Assembly: GCF_042667405.1 (NCBI RefSeq)
Contig: NZ_JBHVAL010000001.1
Coordinates: 620,001-684,000 of the forward strand
Source of the DNA: Arthrobacter sp042667405
GTDB lineage: Bacteria > Actinomycetota > Actinomycetes > Actinomycetales > Micrococcaceae
DNA length: 64,000 bases
Direction of reading: 5' to 3'
The first letter of the stretch is position 1, and each line of letters opens with the position of its first letter. This document shows, one piece after another, positions 25,771 through 34,808 of the stretch. Position numbers and translations under genes: made by a program. A model generated the notes under the pieces. It did no database searches. It saw only the letters and a program-made list of their open reading frames with translations, and had not been told where the DNA came from.

Positions 25771-27000
25771 TCAGTCCGGCAGGATCCTTCGGACTACCGC
25801 ATCTGCGAGCAGACGCCCCTTCAGCGTCAGAATCAGCCGACCCTTGAACGCCTGAACAGGATCAACCAGCCCATCGGCGATGAGGCCTGCCATCGCGTGG
25901 CGACCCACAGCATCCAGAGCATCTACGGCCAGCCCCGTTCCCAGACGCGCTTCCAGCATGATCCGCTCGACTTCGCGGGTGCCGGCGTCGAGAGTTTCGC
26001 GTCCGGCAGCCGGCGAGGTTCCTGCGCCCAACCGTGACGCATAGGCAGTGGGGTGTTTGACGTTCCACCACCGGACGCCGCCAACGTGCGAATGCGCACC
26101 GGGGCCGATCCCCCACCAATCATCACCGCGCCAGTAGGCCAGGTTGTGCCTGCAGGCTTGTTCCGGGGTCCGGGCCCAGTTGCTGACCTCGTACCAGTCC
26201 AGGCCCGCCGCTGAGATCATTTGATCCGCCAGTTCATATTTGGCGGCGTGGTCGTCGTCGTCGATTCCGGGCACTTGGCCGCGCCTGATCTGCGCGGCGA
26301 GCTTGGTGCCGTCCTCCACTATCAGCGCGTAGGCGCTGACGTGATCGGGCTCGTAGGACAGGGCAGTCTTGAGTGAGAGTTCCCAATCCTCCATGGACTC
26401 CCCCGGTGTCCCGTAGATCAAGTCCAAACTGACGGCCAGGCCAGCCTCGCGGGCCCATTGAACCACCAAGGGAACCCGGCTGGGAGTGTGCGTGCGGTCC
26501 AGCACTTTCAAGACATGCGGAACAGCCGACTGCATGCCGAATGACACCCGCGTGAAGCCTGCATCAGCAAGGACTTTCAGGGATTCGGCTGTCACGGAAT
26601 CAGGATTCGCTTCGGTGGTTACCTCAGCGCCGGGCTCAAGGCCCCAATGCCCGACGGCGGCACGGAGGATCTGTGCCAAATCTTCCGCGGGCAGGAGGGT
26701 TGGCGTGCCGCCTCCGAAGAATACGGTGCTGAGGGGCCGACGCGGGAGGCCCGAGGCATCAAGGGCCGCAGCCGCGAACCCGAGTTCGGAAACCGCCGTC
26801 GATGCGTAGGCATCCTGTGACGCTCCGCCGCCGAGCTCCGTCGCGGTGTAGGTATTGAAATCGCAATAGCCGCAGCGCACGGCACAAAACGGGATGTGCA
26901 CGTAGAGACCGAATTTGCGCTGCTCTACGCCGTCCAGCACCTGCGGCGGCAAGATGCCGTCCGCAGGTGCCGGATCGCCCAAAGGTAGGACGCTGGGCAT
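25771..27000 (-). CDS. hemW: Radical SAM heme chaperone HemW
   Basis: Radical SAM protein that binds heme and inserts it into respiratory enzymes; long misnamed coproporphyrinogen oxidase. The 409-residue protein has the cluster motif CAVRCGYCDF with Cys at about 39, 43 and 46, the GGGTPTLL glycine motif, and the HemW-specific HNLAYWRGDDWWGIGPGAHS segment near 300. It begins directly after the lepA stop (TAA then ATG, no gap). The lepA-hemW pair is conserved in actinobacteria. Confidence 0.95.
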   Translation of the reverse strand: MPSVLPLGDPAPADGILPPQVLDGVEQRKFGLYVHIPFCAVRCGYCDFNTYTATELGGGASQDAYASTAVSELGFAAAALDASGLPRRPLSTVFFGGGTPTLLPAEDLAQILRAAVGHWGLEPGAEVTTEANPDSVTAESLKVLADAGFTRVSFGMQSAVPHVLKVLDRTHTPSRVPLVVQWAREAGLAVSLDLIYGTPGESMEDWELSLKTALSYEPDHVSAYALIVEDGTKLAAQIRRGQVPGIDDDDHAAKYELADQMISAAGLDWYEVSNWARTPEQACRHNLAYWRGDDWWGIGPGAHSHVGGVRWWNVKHPTAYASRLGAGTSPAAGRETLDAGTREVERIMLEARLGTGLAVDALDAVGRHAMAGLIADGLVDPVQAFKGRLILTLKGRLLADAVVRRILPD

Positions 27001-28854
27001 TTACTTCTTGGCCTTGTCCTTTGACTCGTCCGTGGTCAGCGCCGCGATGAAGGCCTCCTGGGGCACCTCGACGCGGCCAACCATCTTCATGCGCTTCTTG
27101 CCTTCCTTCTGCTTCTCGAGCAGCTTGCGCTTACGGGTGATGTCACCGCCATAGCACTTGGCAAGAACGTCCTTGCGGATGGCGCGGATGCTCTCGCGGG
27201 CGATGATGCGCGAGCCGATGGCAGCCTGGATGGGCACCTCGAACTGCTGCCGCGGAATGAGCTCCCGGAGCTTCGCGGTCATCATCACACCGTAGGCGTA
27301 GGCCTTGTCGCGGTGCGTGATGGCGCTGAACGCGTCCACTTGTTCGCCCTGGAGCAGGATGTCGACCTTCACGAGGTCGGCCACTTGCTCGCCGTCGGCC
27401 TTCCAGTCCAGCGAGGCGTAGCCGCGCGTCTTGGACTTCAGGAGATCGAAGAAGTCGAACACGATCTCGGCCAGCGGGATCCAGTAACGGAGTTCGACGC
27501 GGTCCTCGGACAGGTAGTCCATGCCCTTCATCTGACCGCGGCGGCTCTGGCACAGCTCCATGATGGCGCCAACGAACTCGTTGGGTGCCAGGACAGTAGC
27601 GGAGACCATGGGCTCGCGGACCTCGGCGATCTTGCCCGTGGGGTACTCGCTGGGGTTGGTGACGTGGACAACCCGCTTGTCTTCCAAGGTGACCTCGTAC
27701 TCCACGTTGGGGGCAGTGGAGATGAGGTCGAGGTTGTATTCGCGTTCCAAACGCTCGCGGGTGATCTCGAGGTGCAGCAACCCAAGGAAGCCCACACGGA
27801 AACCGAAGCCCAGCGCAGCCGAGGTCTCAGGCTCGTAGACCAGGGCGGCGTCGTTGAGCATCAGCTTTTCCAACGCGTCACGAAGCACGGGGTAGTCCGT
27901 GCCGTCCAGGGGGTAAAGGCCGGAGAAGACCATTGGCTTTGCATCGGCGTAGCCGCTCAGGGATTCCGAGGCCGGCTTGGCTTGGTTGGTGACAGTATCG
28001 CCAACCTTGGACTGACGGACGTCCTTCACGCCGGTGATGAGGTATCCCACCTCGCCGACACCCAGGCCCTTTGACGGGGTGGGCTCCGGTGAGCTCACGC
28101 CGATTTCAAGGAGTTCGTGGGTTGCGCGGGTTGACATCATCTGGATGCGTTCGCGGGGGTGGAGCTTGCCATCCACCACACGGACGTAGGTGACCACGCC
28201 ACGGTAGGTGTCATAAACCGAGTCAAAGATCATGGCGCGCGCAGGAGCGTCGGGATTGCCGACAGGTGCCGGGAGGTCGCGGACAATCTTGTCCAGGAGC
28301 GCCTCGACGCCAACGCCGGTTTTACCGGAAACCTTGAGTACGTCCTCCGGGTCCCCGCCGATGAGGTTGGCGAGTTCAGCCGCGTACTTCTCTGGTTGCG
28401 CCGCCGGGAGGTCGATCTTGTTCAGCACCGGAATGATGGTGAGGTTGTTTTCCATCGCCAGGTACAGATTGGCCAGGGTCTGAGCCTCGATGCCCTGTGC
28501 CGCGTCCACCAGCAGGATCGCGCCCTCGCAGGCTGCCAGGGACCGGGAGACCTCGTACGTGAAGTCCACGTGGCCCGGAGTATCGATCATGTTCAGGGCG
28601 TAGCTGGTGCCATCAAGTTCCCAGGGCATGCGAACAGCCTGCGATTTGATGGTGATGCCGCGCTCACGTTCAATGTCCATGCGGTCCAGATACTGGGCCT
28701 TCATGTCGCGTTGCTGAACGACGCCGGTGAACTGCAGCATGCGGTCGGCCAGGGTGGACTTACCGTGGTCAATGTGGGCAATGATGCAGAAGTTCCGGAT
28801 GATGGCCGGATCTGTTGCGGCGGGCACCGGTGCGGTGCGGGCCATGGGAGACAC
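27001..28854 (-). CDS. lepA: Elongation factor 4 (LepA)
   Basis: Ribosome-bound GTPase, reported to act in back-translocation or 30S biogenesis. The 617-residue protein carries G1 AHIDHGKST at about 26-34, DTPGHVDF, NKIDLPAA, domains II and III, and the LepA-specific C-terminal domain (YGGDITRKRKLLEKQKEGKKR). The start is GTG 28854 with AAGGA 6 nt upstream; ATG 28845 is an in-frame alternative. It is cotranscribed with hemW and divergent from the PemK-like gene. Confidence 0.96.
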   Translation of the reverse strand: MSPMARTAPVPAATDPAIIRNFCIIAHIDHGKSTLADRMLQFTGVVQQRDMKAQYLDRMDIERERGITIKSQAVRMPWELDGTSYALNMIDTPGHVDFTYEVSRSLAACEGAILLVDAAQGIEAQTLANLYLAMENNLTIIPVLNKIDLPAAQPEKYAAELANLIGGDPEDVLKVSGKTGVGVEALLDKIVRDLPAPVGNPDAPARAMIFDSVYDTYRGVVTYVRVVDGKLHPRERIQMMSTRATHELLEIGVSSPEPTPSKGLGVGEVGYLITGVKDVRQSKVGDTVTNQAKPASESLSGYADAKPMVFSGLYPLDGTDYPVLRDALEKLMLNDAALVYEPETSAALGFGFRVGFLGLLHLEITRERLEREYNLDLISTAPNVEYEVTLEDKRVVHVTNPSEYPTGKIAEVREPMVSATVLAPNEFVGAIMELCQSRRGQMKGMDYLSEDRVELRYWIPLAEIVFDFFDLLKSKTRGYASLDWKADGEQVADLVKVDILLQGEQVDAFSAITHRDKAYAYGVMMTAKLRELIPRQQFEVPIQAAIGSRIIARESIRAIRKDVLAKCYGGDITRKRKLLEKQKEGKKRMKMVGRVEVPQEAFIAALTTDESKDKAKK

Positions 28855-29002
28855 GCAGGATCCTTACTGTCGACACTCACACGGCAAATCATGGAACTGG
28901 GCACAAGCCAGCCCGAACACGCCGCATATCTGATCCTCTAGTCTCCCACGAACCGGGGCTTCGCCGTACATTGCGCAGCGGGTCGCTCGCCAAAGACGGA
29001 TG

Positions 29003-29008
29003 TAGCGT
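29003..29008 (+). promoter_or_regulatory. -10 element of a probable leaderless promoter for the PemK/MazF-like gene
   Basis: TAGCGT is followed by 6 nt and the ATG at 29015. There is no Shine-Dalgarno sequence before the ATG and no clear -35. Confidence 0.5.
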
Positions 29009-29014
29009 ATTCAC

Positions 29015-29551
29015 ATGGCCTTCGATATGCGCCCCCTGGGCAAATTCCTGCTGCGTTCCCTCCGGGCATTGGGAGGCTCGGGCTCAAAAGCCGCCGCCCC
29101 ATCAGCTGGGGCCAAGAAGCCGGCCCGGCCTACCGCCGTCGGACAATCAGCAGCCTCCTACCCGGGCGACTTCGGCGGCGCCGTGAGGCCCAGTTACTCT
29201 CCCAGGCCTGATGGCCAACCCGATCCGGGCGAAATTGTGTGGGGCTGGGTTCCCTATGAAGAAGACCATTCGCAGGGCAAAGACCGCCCTGTTCTTCTCA
29301 TCGGGCGCGACGGGAAGTGGTTGCTGGGACTGATGCTCACATCAAAGGACCATGACAACGGCAGGCGCGCGGATGACTACGTCGACGTTGGCAGCGGAGC
29401 GTGGGACAGGCAGGGCAGGCCAAGCGAGGTCAACATACGACGCATCATCCGACTGGATCCTTCGGCGGTCCGACGCGAAGGCGCTGTGTTGGGCAAACGG
29501 CAATTCCAAGAGGTTTCGCGGAGCCTCCAAGCGCAGCAAAGCCGGCGCTGA
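29015..29551 (+). CDS. PemK/MazF-like protein with N-terminal extension, no partner antitoxin seen
   Basis: A 178-residue protein whose C-terminal part (about 70-175) matches the PemK/MazF fold: PGEIVWGWVPYEED, then KDRPVLLIGRDGKWLLGLMLTSKDH, and a final beta/helix part with RIIRLDPSAVRREGAVLGKRQFQEV. The basic, Pro/Ala-rich N-terminal 70 residues are not part of that fold. MazF toxins are RNases that are normally paired with a small antitoxin gene; none lies on either side (lepA is divergent, rpsT follows after 169 nt), so this may be a domesticated relative. RNase activity cannot be assumed. The start fits a leaderless promoter. Confidence 0.78.
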   Translation: MAFDMRPLGKFLLRSLRALGGSGSKAAAPSAGAKKPARPTAVGQSAASYPGDFGGAVRPSYSPRPDGQPDPGEIVWGWVPYEEDHSQGKDRPVLLIGRDGKWLLGLMLTSKDHDNGRRADDYVDVGSGAWDRQGRPSEVNIRRIIRLDPSAVRREGAVLGKRQFQEVSRSLQAQQSRR

Positions 29552-29583
29552 GCGACAAGTCTCCGTTTACGGGCCTCATCTGC

Positions 29584-29589
29584 TATCCT
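29584..29589 (+). promoter_or_regulatory. Candidate rpsT promoter (-10)
   Basis: TATCCT would start transcription near 29596, leaving a 5' leader of about 125 nt. Within that leader, GGTTGGC (29628-29634) can pair with GCCAACC (29668-29674). Autoregulatory leaders of rpsT are known in other bacteria; whether this one acts so is a guess. Confidence 0.35.
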
Positions 29590-29720
29590 TTATAGCTGTG
29601 TGTCCGTGCAGGTCGACGGCCACTCATGGTTGGCTGCCATAGGCATCCCCACGCCGCTCAGTCGATGGCCAACCTGACAACCCTCTAGACCAATTTCCGC
29701 ATTAAAAAGAGAGTTCATAC

Positions 29721-29981
29721 GTGGCTAATATCAAGTCCCAGAAGAAGCGCATCCTCACCAACGAGAAGGCTCGCCTGCGTAACAACAGCGTCAAGTCTGA
29801 GCTGAAGACGGCCATCCGCGCCGTCAACACCGCCGTTGAGTCTGCTGACAAGGATGCTGCTGCAACTGCACTTGTTGCTGCCAGCCGTAAGCTGGACAAG
29901 GCTGTCAGCAAGGGCGTTATTCACAAGAACAACGCTGCGAACCGCAAGTCGGCGATCTCCAAGAAGGTCAACGCACTCTAA
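29721..29981 (+). CDS. rpsT: 30S ribosomal protein S20
   Basis: Primary 16S-binding protein of the small subunit, 86 residues, strongly basic and helical: ANIKSQKKRILTNEKARLRN at the start, KGVIHKNNAANRKSAISKKV at the end. The ATG-equivalent GTG at 29721 is preceded by AGAGAG. It forms a single-gene unit with a long leader and a downstream terminator, convergent with holA. Confidence 0.96.
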   Translation: MANIKSQKKRILTNEKARLRNNSVKSELKTAIRAVNTAVESADKDAAATALVAASRKLDKAVSKGVIHKNNAANRKSAISKKVNAL

Positions 29982-30007
29982 GGTTTTTCCAGTTCGACTG
30001 AGCTGAT

Positions 30008-30046
30008 CAAAGGCCGGCGCCCCTGGGGTGCCGGCCTTTGGGTTTT
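30008..30046. terminator. rpsT terminator
   Basis: An 11-bp stem (CAAAGGCCGGC at 30008-30018 and GCCGGCCTTTG at 30030-30040) is followed by GGTTTT on the plus strand. It can also serve convergent holA on the other strand. Confidence 0.85.
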
Positions 30047-30093
30047 AAGAACTGCCATGAGCCGGCCGGCACCCAGGCGGCACCAAGCCGGCT

Positions 30094-31110
30094 TCAGCGT
30101 CGGCTGGCGGAGGTGGCGATCACCGTCACCGCATGTTCCACGGCGTACACCGGATCACGGGACTCGCCTTTTACCTGGGCGTCCGCCTCTGCGATGACCT
30201 GGATCGAGCGGATGAGGCCCTCGGGAGTCCACCGGCGGACATCACGTTGCGCCTGCTCCACCAACCAAGGCTGCATGCCGAGATTTTTGGCGATGGTTGC
30301 CGATGACCCATTCGCCCCGGCAACTTTGGCCAGTGTCCGAAGCTTGGCCGCCAAGGCAGCCACCAGCGGAACGGGATCGACGCCGGTGGCCAGTGCGTGC
30401 CGAAGGGTGGACAGCGCCACCGGGCCGTTGCCAGCCATGGCAGCATCCGCGACTTTGAAGGCCGTAGCTTCCACACGCCCGCCGTAGTAGCGCTCCACCG
30501 TCTCTGCCGTCACAGCTGTAGTGGCATCGGCGATGAGCTGGCCACATGCCGAGGCAAGCTCGGAAAGATTGGCTCCGACAGCATTCACCAACGCCTGGAC
30601 AGCTTCGCCTTCAATGCGGCGGCCGCCCGCTTTGAACTCCGCGACAACGAAAGCAGTTTTGTCGGCGTCCTTTTTCAGGGGCTGGCATTCGATGACTGGC
30701 CACCCGCCGGCCTTCACGGCATCAAGCAGCTTCTTGCCGCGCACTCCACCGCCGTGCCGAAGGACCAGGACAACGTCCTGATCAGCATGTTGAAGGTAGG
30801 CCAGTCCGTCTGCCAGGAACGCATCGTTCATGGCTTCGAGGCCCTCAACCTCAATGAGCTTTCCTTCGCCGAAGAGGGACGGAGTGACCGTCATCGCCAA
30901 CGTCCCGGCTTCGTAGGAGCCTGCGTTCAGACGGCTGAGCTCCACATCCGGCGTAGTTGTCCGTACCTGTGTGCGGATCCGGTCCATGGCGCGGATGCCG
31001 AGGTACTCCTCCGGACCGGTAATCAGCACTACGGCGGCCGGTGCCGCGTCCCGCCAGGAGACGTTGTTCGCCGCGGAGTTCTTGGCCCGGGTATTTTGGG
31101 CAGCAGCCAC
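30094..31110 (-). CDS. holA: DNA polymerase III subunit delta
   Basis: Delta subunit of the clamp loader that opens the beta sliding clamp. The 338-residue protein has the N-terminal AAA+-like fold (VVLITGPEEYLGIRAMDRIR, LSRLNAGSYEAG) and the C-terminal collar domain. The start is GTG 31110 with AAGGAAA upstream. The first 82 nt overlap the end of comEC in another frame, an unusually long overlap. The order comEA-comEC-holA matches mycobacteria (Rv2415c-Rv2413c). Confidence 0.92.
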   Translation of the reverse strand: MAAAQNTRAKNSAANNVSWRDAAPAAVVLITGPEEYLGIRAMDRIRTQVRTTTPDVELSRLNAGSYEAGTLAMTVTPSLFGEGKLIEVEGLEAMNDAFLADGLAYLQHADQDVVLVLRHGGGVRGKKLLDAVKAGGWPVIECQPLKKDADKTAFVVAEFKAGGRRIEGEAVQALVNAVGANLSELASACGQLIADATTAVTAETVERYYGGRVEATAFKVADAAMAGNGPVALSTLRHALATGVDPVPLVAALAAKLRTLAKVAGANGSSATIAKNLGMQPWLVEQAQRDVRRWTPEGLIRSIQVIAEADAQVKGESRDPVYAVEHAVTVIATSASRR

Positions 31111-32747
31111 TGGTGTTTCCTTCCGGACGATTTCCTGCAGGTATCAAGTCTGCCATGCCCGTGCCATGAGATGCGTTCCAACACTGCCACCACCACGCCG
31201 TGCAGGGCCATGACGCGTGCCACCAGCGGCCGCGGATGCAGCAGCATCCAGACTGCAGTGATGGTAACCACTGAGCCGAGCATCATGGAGGCAATTCCGG
31301 CCAGGCCCTCGGCCCACGGCAGTGCCGCACCGGGAAGGCCGGCGAAATACCTGGCCACCCCCGCGACTGCCGCCGCACAGCCACCGGCGACCGCAACGGG
31401 CACCACCGCCAGCCAAGGGACGAACTCGGTTAGCGGCACGGCGATGGTTCCCAAAATGGTTACCGGGGCTACCAAAGGACCGGCCACCACATTGGCTACG
31501 AAGGCATATGGCGTGAATTGCGGTTGGAGTGCCACGATGACCGGACCGCACAGCAGTTGGGCGGACAAGGGAACTGCCGCTCCGGCAGCGATCCATCTGG
31601 GAACACGGTCAGGGATCCAGGAGGCAATCCGGCGGGCCAACAGCACGATACCGAGAGTGGCCAGCACGGACAGGAGGAAACCCACATTCGCAGCCATAGC
31701 CGGATCAATAAGCAACAGGACCGCTGCGGCAACGCAAAGGAAGGTCAGGGATCGTCCACGAAGCCCGCCTGCCATGGCGGCCAACCCTACGGCCCCCATG
31801 ACGGCTGCACGCAAGACGCTTGGATCCGGGCCGACCACGACAACGAAGCCCGCCAGTCCGCATGCCGCCAAAGAGGCAGAGACCGGGCGCGACAGCCGGA
31901 GCGAGCGAGCCAGCACGATGAATCCTCCAAGGACCAAGCTGCAATTGGCGCCGCTGACTGCAGTCAAATGTGTCATACCGGTGGTCTTCATGTCCGTTTC
32001 GAGACTCTCAGGCATCGTGCTGGTATCTCCTGTAACCATCCCCGGCAAAAGCCCGGCTGCGTCAGGGGGCAACCATTGTGTGGCACTGCTGAACGCTTGC
32101 TTAAGTTGCCCAGCCGATTGACGGACATCGAATTGTGAGCGGATCACGACGGGTCCGGACGACGCCGATAGAAGAGCTGCCTCTGTTTGCCCCTCCCGCA
32201 CGTCCTTCAGGATTCCGGTGGTTCTGACAAGTTGGCCAGGTTGCACCCCCTTCCACGAATCGCCTCCGGTCACCACGACCTCGGCGGCTCCCCGCGTCAA
32301 TGTGCCCTTGGCGGTGACTTCCTTCATGGTGGCCTCCACTGTCCATCTGGATGCACCTGTATGACCCGGCACGCTCGCTTCCTCGGGGCTTGCCGTGATC
32401 AGGAGCTGGATCACCACGCCGTCATTGCCAGCGACTGCCTGTGCAAGTGGTCCGGCTTCACGTTGGGTTGCTATGGCAGCGCAATGGACAGCAACTGACG
32501 CGCCCATGAAACACGCCAGCGCGAAGGTTGCCGGCAGTGTCCTGGCGCGGGTTCGGGCGGGTTGCTGCCGGCGTCCACCGATCATCAGGACCGCGCCGGC
32601 GATCGCCAGGACGCCTGCCATGGCCCAAGACCACAGGGCGCCATTGAAGCTGCCCACCAACGCCGCACCCCAGGCGGTGACGACGGCGGGCACCAACCTG
32701 AGATCCGTTCGCTTGGTTGGCCCCGTTTCGGCGCCGGCATCAGCCAC
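31029..32747 (-). CDS. comEC: ComEC/Rec2-type membrane protein, short form
   Basis: Polytopic membrane protein related to the DNA uptake channel ComEC. The 572 residues cover an N-terminal DUF4131 region with about four helices, an OB-like periplasmic segment and the Competence domain with many helices (TGMTHLTAVSGANCSLVLGG, DPSVLRAAVMGAVGLAA). The C-terminal metallo-beta-lactamase domain of full-length ComEC is absent, as in the mycobacterial homolog Rv2414c. The last ~27 residues are read from the holA overlap and look unstructured. The GTG start overlaps the comEA stop by 8 nt. Whether this organism is transformable is unknown. Confidence 0.88.
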   Translation of the reverse strand: MADAGAETGPTKRTDLRLVPAVVTAWGAALVGSFNGALWSWAMAGVLAIAGAVLMIGGRRQQPARTRARTLPATFALACFMGASVAVHCAAIATQREAGPLAQAVAGNDGVVIQLLITASPEEASVPGHTGASRWTVEATMKEVTAKGTLTRGAAEVVVTGGDSWKGVQPGQLVRTTGILKDVREGQTEAALLSASSGPVVIRSQFDVRQSAGQLKQAFSSATQWLPPDAAGLLPGMVTGDTSTMPESLETDMKTTGMTHLTAVSGANCSLVLGGFIVLARSLRLSRPVSASLAACGLAGFVVVVGPDPSVLRAAVMGAVGLAAMAGGLRGRSLTFLCVAAAVLLLIDPAMAANVGFLLSVLATLGIVLLARRIASWIPDRVPRWIAAGAAVPLSAQLLCGPVIVALQPQFTPYAFVANVVAGPLVAPVTILGTIAVPLTEFVPWLAVVPVAVAGGCAAAVAGVARYFAGLPGAALPWAEGLAGIASMMLGSVVTITAVWMLLHPRPLVARVMALHGVVVAVLERISWHGHGRLDTCRKSSGRKHQWLLPKIPGPRTPRRTTSPGGTRHRPP

Positions 32748-33621
32748 CTTGCACCGTCACAAGGTCCTTGAGTGACTCCATGAGCTTGGGCCCAATCCCG
32801 TCCACGGCATCAAGTTCGTCCACGGACGTGAACGCTCCGCGCTCCTTGCGCCAATCCAATATGCGTTGTGCCGTAACCGGCCCTACCCGGGGCAACGTGC
32901 CAAGTTCCTCCAGTGACGCCGTGTTGATGTTGACCTTGGCGCCAGCCGCTGCGGGTCCAGCTGTCCCGCTGGTGGTCCCGGTGCCGCTACCAGAGGACGC
33001 CGTTGGTGGAGCCGCCTCTCCCACCAGGGGGACGTACAGTTTGCTTCCGTCCGTGAGCACTTCGGCGAGGTTGAGGGCCGCCAGCTCGGCATTCGGGGCA
33101 GCCCCACCGGCGGCACTGATGGCCTGGAACACCCGGCTCCCCTGCGGCAAAGAGACAACCCCGGGCTTGCCCACCGCACCGGCCACATGGACAACGATCG
33201 CCCCTGCTCCCCCTTCCGGGGTCGCAGCGGCTGCCCCCGTGGTATCGGCAGATTCCTCGCCTGTGGTGATACCAGGGCTGGACGGACCTGTCGGTGCGGC
33301 GGCCTCGCTCAACGGTTCAGACGAGGCTTGCCCGTCTGCGAGCTGCCAGAAGTGCCACGCCATGAGCACGGCGCCCGCCACCGCAAGGAACGCCGCAACC
33401 CGCCACGGTGTCCGCCAACGCAGGCGGCCGGTGGGCGCGCTTGTGGCGGAGGAACCACCGAGCAACGACTCCAGGTCGTCGGAGGACCCGCCCGACTCAT
33501 CGGCATCGACCAGGTCCAACAACGGTTGACCTCCACCATCAGGGGTCATTCGGGAGGCAAACCGCTCCCGCGCCGCCCGCGCTGCGGCGTCTGGGGATAC
33601 GTCGCGGTTCCAGCGTGGCAT
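32740..33621 (-). CDS. comEA: ComEA family DNA-binding protein
   Basis: Membrane-anchored DNA receptor type protein of 293 residues: cytosolic N-terminus, one membrane helix at about 72-92, a Ser/Pro/Ala-rich linker, an SLBB domain (VVHVAGAVGKPGVVSLPQGSRV, about 142-200) and a C-terminal tandem helix-hairpin-helix domain (VNINTASLEELGTLPRVGP, about 228-290) that binds double-stranded DNA. The ATG follows a TAGGCT box by 6 nt, fitting a leaderless transcript. It is the first gene of comEA-comEC-holA. Confidence 0.92.
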   Translation of the reverse strand: MPRWNRDVSPDAAARAARERFASRMTPDGGGQPLLDLVDADESGGSSDDLESLLGGSSATSAPTGRLRWRTPWRVAAFLAVAGAVLMAWHFWQLADGQASSEPLSEAAAPTGPSSPGITTGEESADTTGAAAATPEGGAGAIVVHVAGAVGKPGVVSLPQGSRVFQAISAAGGAAPNAELAALNLAEVLTDGSKLYVPLVGEAAPPTASSGSGTGTTSGTAGPAAAGAKVNINTASLEELGTLPRVGPVTAQRILDWRKERGAFTSVDELDAVDGIGPKLMESLKDLVTVQGG

Positions 33622-33627
33622 GAACCG

Positions 33628-33633
33628 AGCCTA
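33628..33633 (-). promoter_or_regulatory. -10 element of a probable leaderless promoter for comEA
   Basis: On the minus strand TAGGCT is followed by 6 nt and the comEA ATG at 33621, with no Shine-Dalgarno. The 144-nt gap between comEA and degV holds nothing else recognisable. Confidence 0.55.
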
Positions 33634-33765
33634 TGGTGGGGTACGCAGCATCGGAGCGCGGTTTCAGCGCTATGTGGAAAACCCGGAGCAGACTGAAGCA
33701 GCCGCCCTGGTACGCCCCCGCAGCACTCCAATTACAGAAGAGTCGGTGGAATTTTTGCCACGATA

Positions 33766-34749
33766 TCACCCCGCCGGCGTACTGCTCTCCCCCACAATGA
33801 CGGCGAGCACTCCGAGCCCGGCATGCGCTGCCAGGACCGCCGGCAGCGCACTGATCTGGGGCGCCGGGCAATCCGGGCAGCTTGCATTCAGGCGGGCCGC
33901 CAAGGCTTCCGCCTCGATCTGGTTGCCGAAATGGTGGACCGCCAATCGTTGCTGTCCAGCGGGGCGGGAAGCCACGTCGGCAGCAACAATTTCCTCAAGT
34001 CGGGCTATGGCGCGCACGGCGGAACGGACCTTCTCGAGCGGCACGATCTTGCCGCCGTCGACCGCCAGGATGGGCTTTATCGCCAGCACTGTACCCAGGA
34101 GTGACGCCGCGGCTCCAATACGCCCACCGCGCCTCAGCTGCTCCAGGCTGGGGACGTAGAAGTACACCTTGGTACGTTCCATCCGCTCCACGGCGAAATC
34201 ACGGACTTCAGCGGCTTCCCGCCCGTCAGCCGCGGCCACAACGGCGCTTTGGACACCCATCCCCTGGGCCATGCCGACGGTGCGGGAATCAACGACTTCC
34301 ACGGGAATCGCCACGCGGGCCGCAGCCAGGCGGGCGGCGTCGGCGGTTCCGGAAAGTTCCGATGAGATATGGATGGAGACTACGGCCTCAAAACCACGCC
34401 GCTGGGCAGCCAGATACGCCTGCTCAAACTGTCCGGGTGAGGGACGCGATGTCTTTACTGAAGCCCCCGAGGCAAGGGCCAACGACAACGTCTGGGTGAT
34501 GTCGTCTTCACCTTCGCCATAGATTTCATTCCCCACCATCACAGGCATGGGAACAACGGCCAGACGACCGTCGGCCGTAAAAGCGGAAACCCAGTCAGCG
34601 GGCAATGCGGCTGCTGAATCAGTGACCACGGCAGTCTTGACGACGGCGGCAAGTGGCTCGTCAGCGACAGGAACGGCCGCCGCTGGTTGCCGGAGGCGCG
34701 CCACTCTTTCCTTGAGCCACATCCAAGCGGGTGGTTCTCGCTCAGGCAC
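33766..34749 (-). CDS. DegV family fatty-acid-binding protein
   Basis: Cytosolic protein of the DegV/FakB family, which bind fatty acids; in firmicutes FakB presents them to the kinase FakA. The 327-residue length includes an N-terminal basic segment of about 35 residues. Typical motifs are KTAVVTDSAAALP, SVKTSRPSPGQFEQAY, VSIHISSELSGT and EVVDSRTVGMAQGM. I start it at GTG 34749, with GGAGG 4 nt upstream. It lies between leuS and comEA on the same strand; no kinase partner (FakA, DAK-like) is in the window. Confidence 0.9.
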   Translation of the reverse strand: MPEREPPAWMWLKERVARLRQPAAAVPVADEPLAAVVKTAVVTDSAAALPADWVSAFTADGRLAVVPMPVMVGNEIYGEGEDDITQTLSLALASGASVKTSRPSPGQFEQAYLAAQRRGFEAVVSIHISSELSGTADAARLAAARVAIPVEVVDSRTVGMAQGMGVQSAVVAAADGREAAEVRDFAVERMERTKVYFYVPSLEQLRRGGRIGAAASLLGTVLAIKPILAVDGGKIVPLEKVRSAVRAIARLEEIVAADVASRPAGQQRLAVHHFGNQIEAEALAARLNASCPDCPAPQISALPAVLAAHAGLGVLAVIVGESSTPAG

Positions 34750-34808
34750 GCAACCTCCAAAGATGATGGCCGGCCGCCGGCACAGTGCCGGCGGCCGCAC
34801 AGTCCCCG

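Noticed and set aside
30397..32121. A 574-codon plus-strand frame over holA and comEC
   Set aside because: Low-complexity Thr/Ala/Arg-rich shadow frame opposite two well-supported genes.
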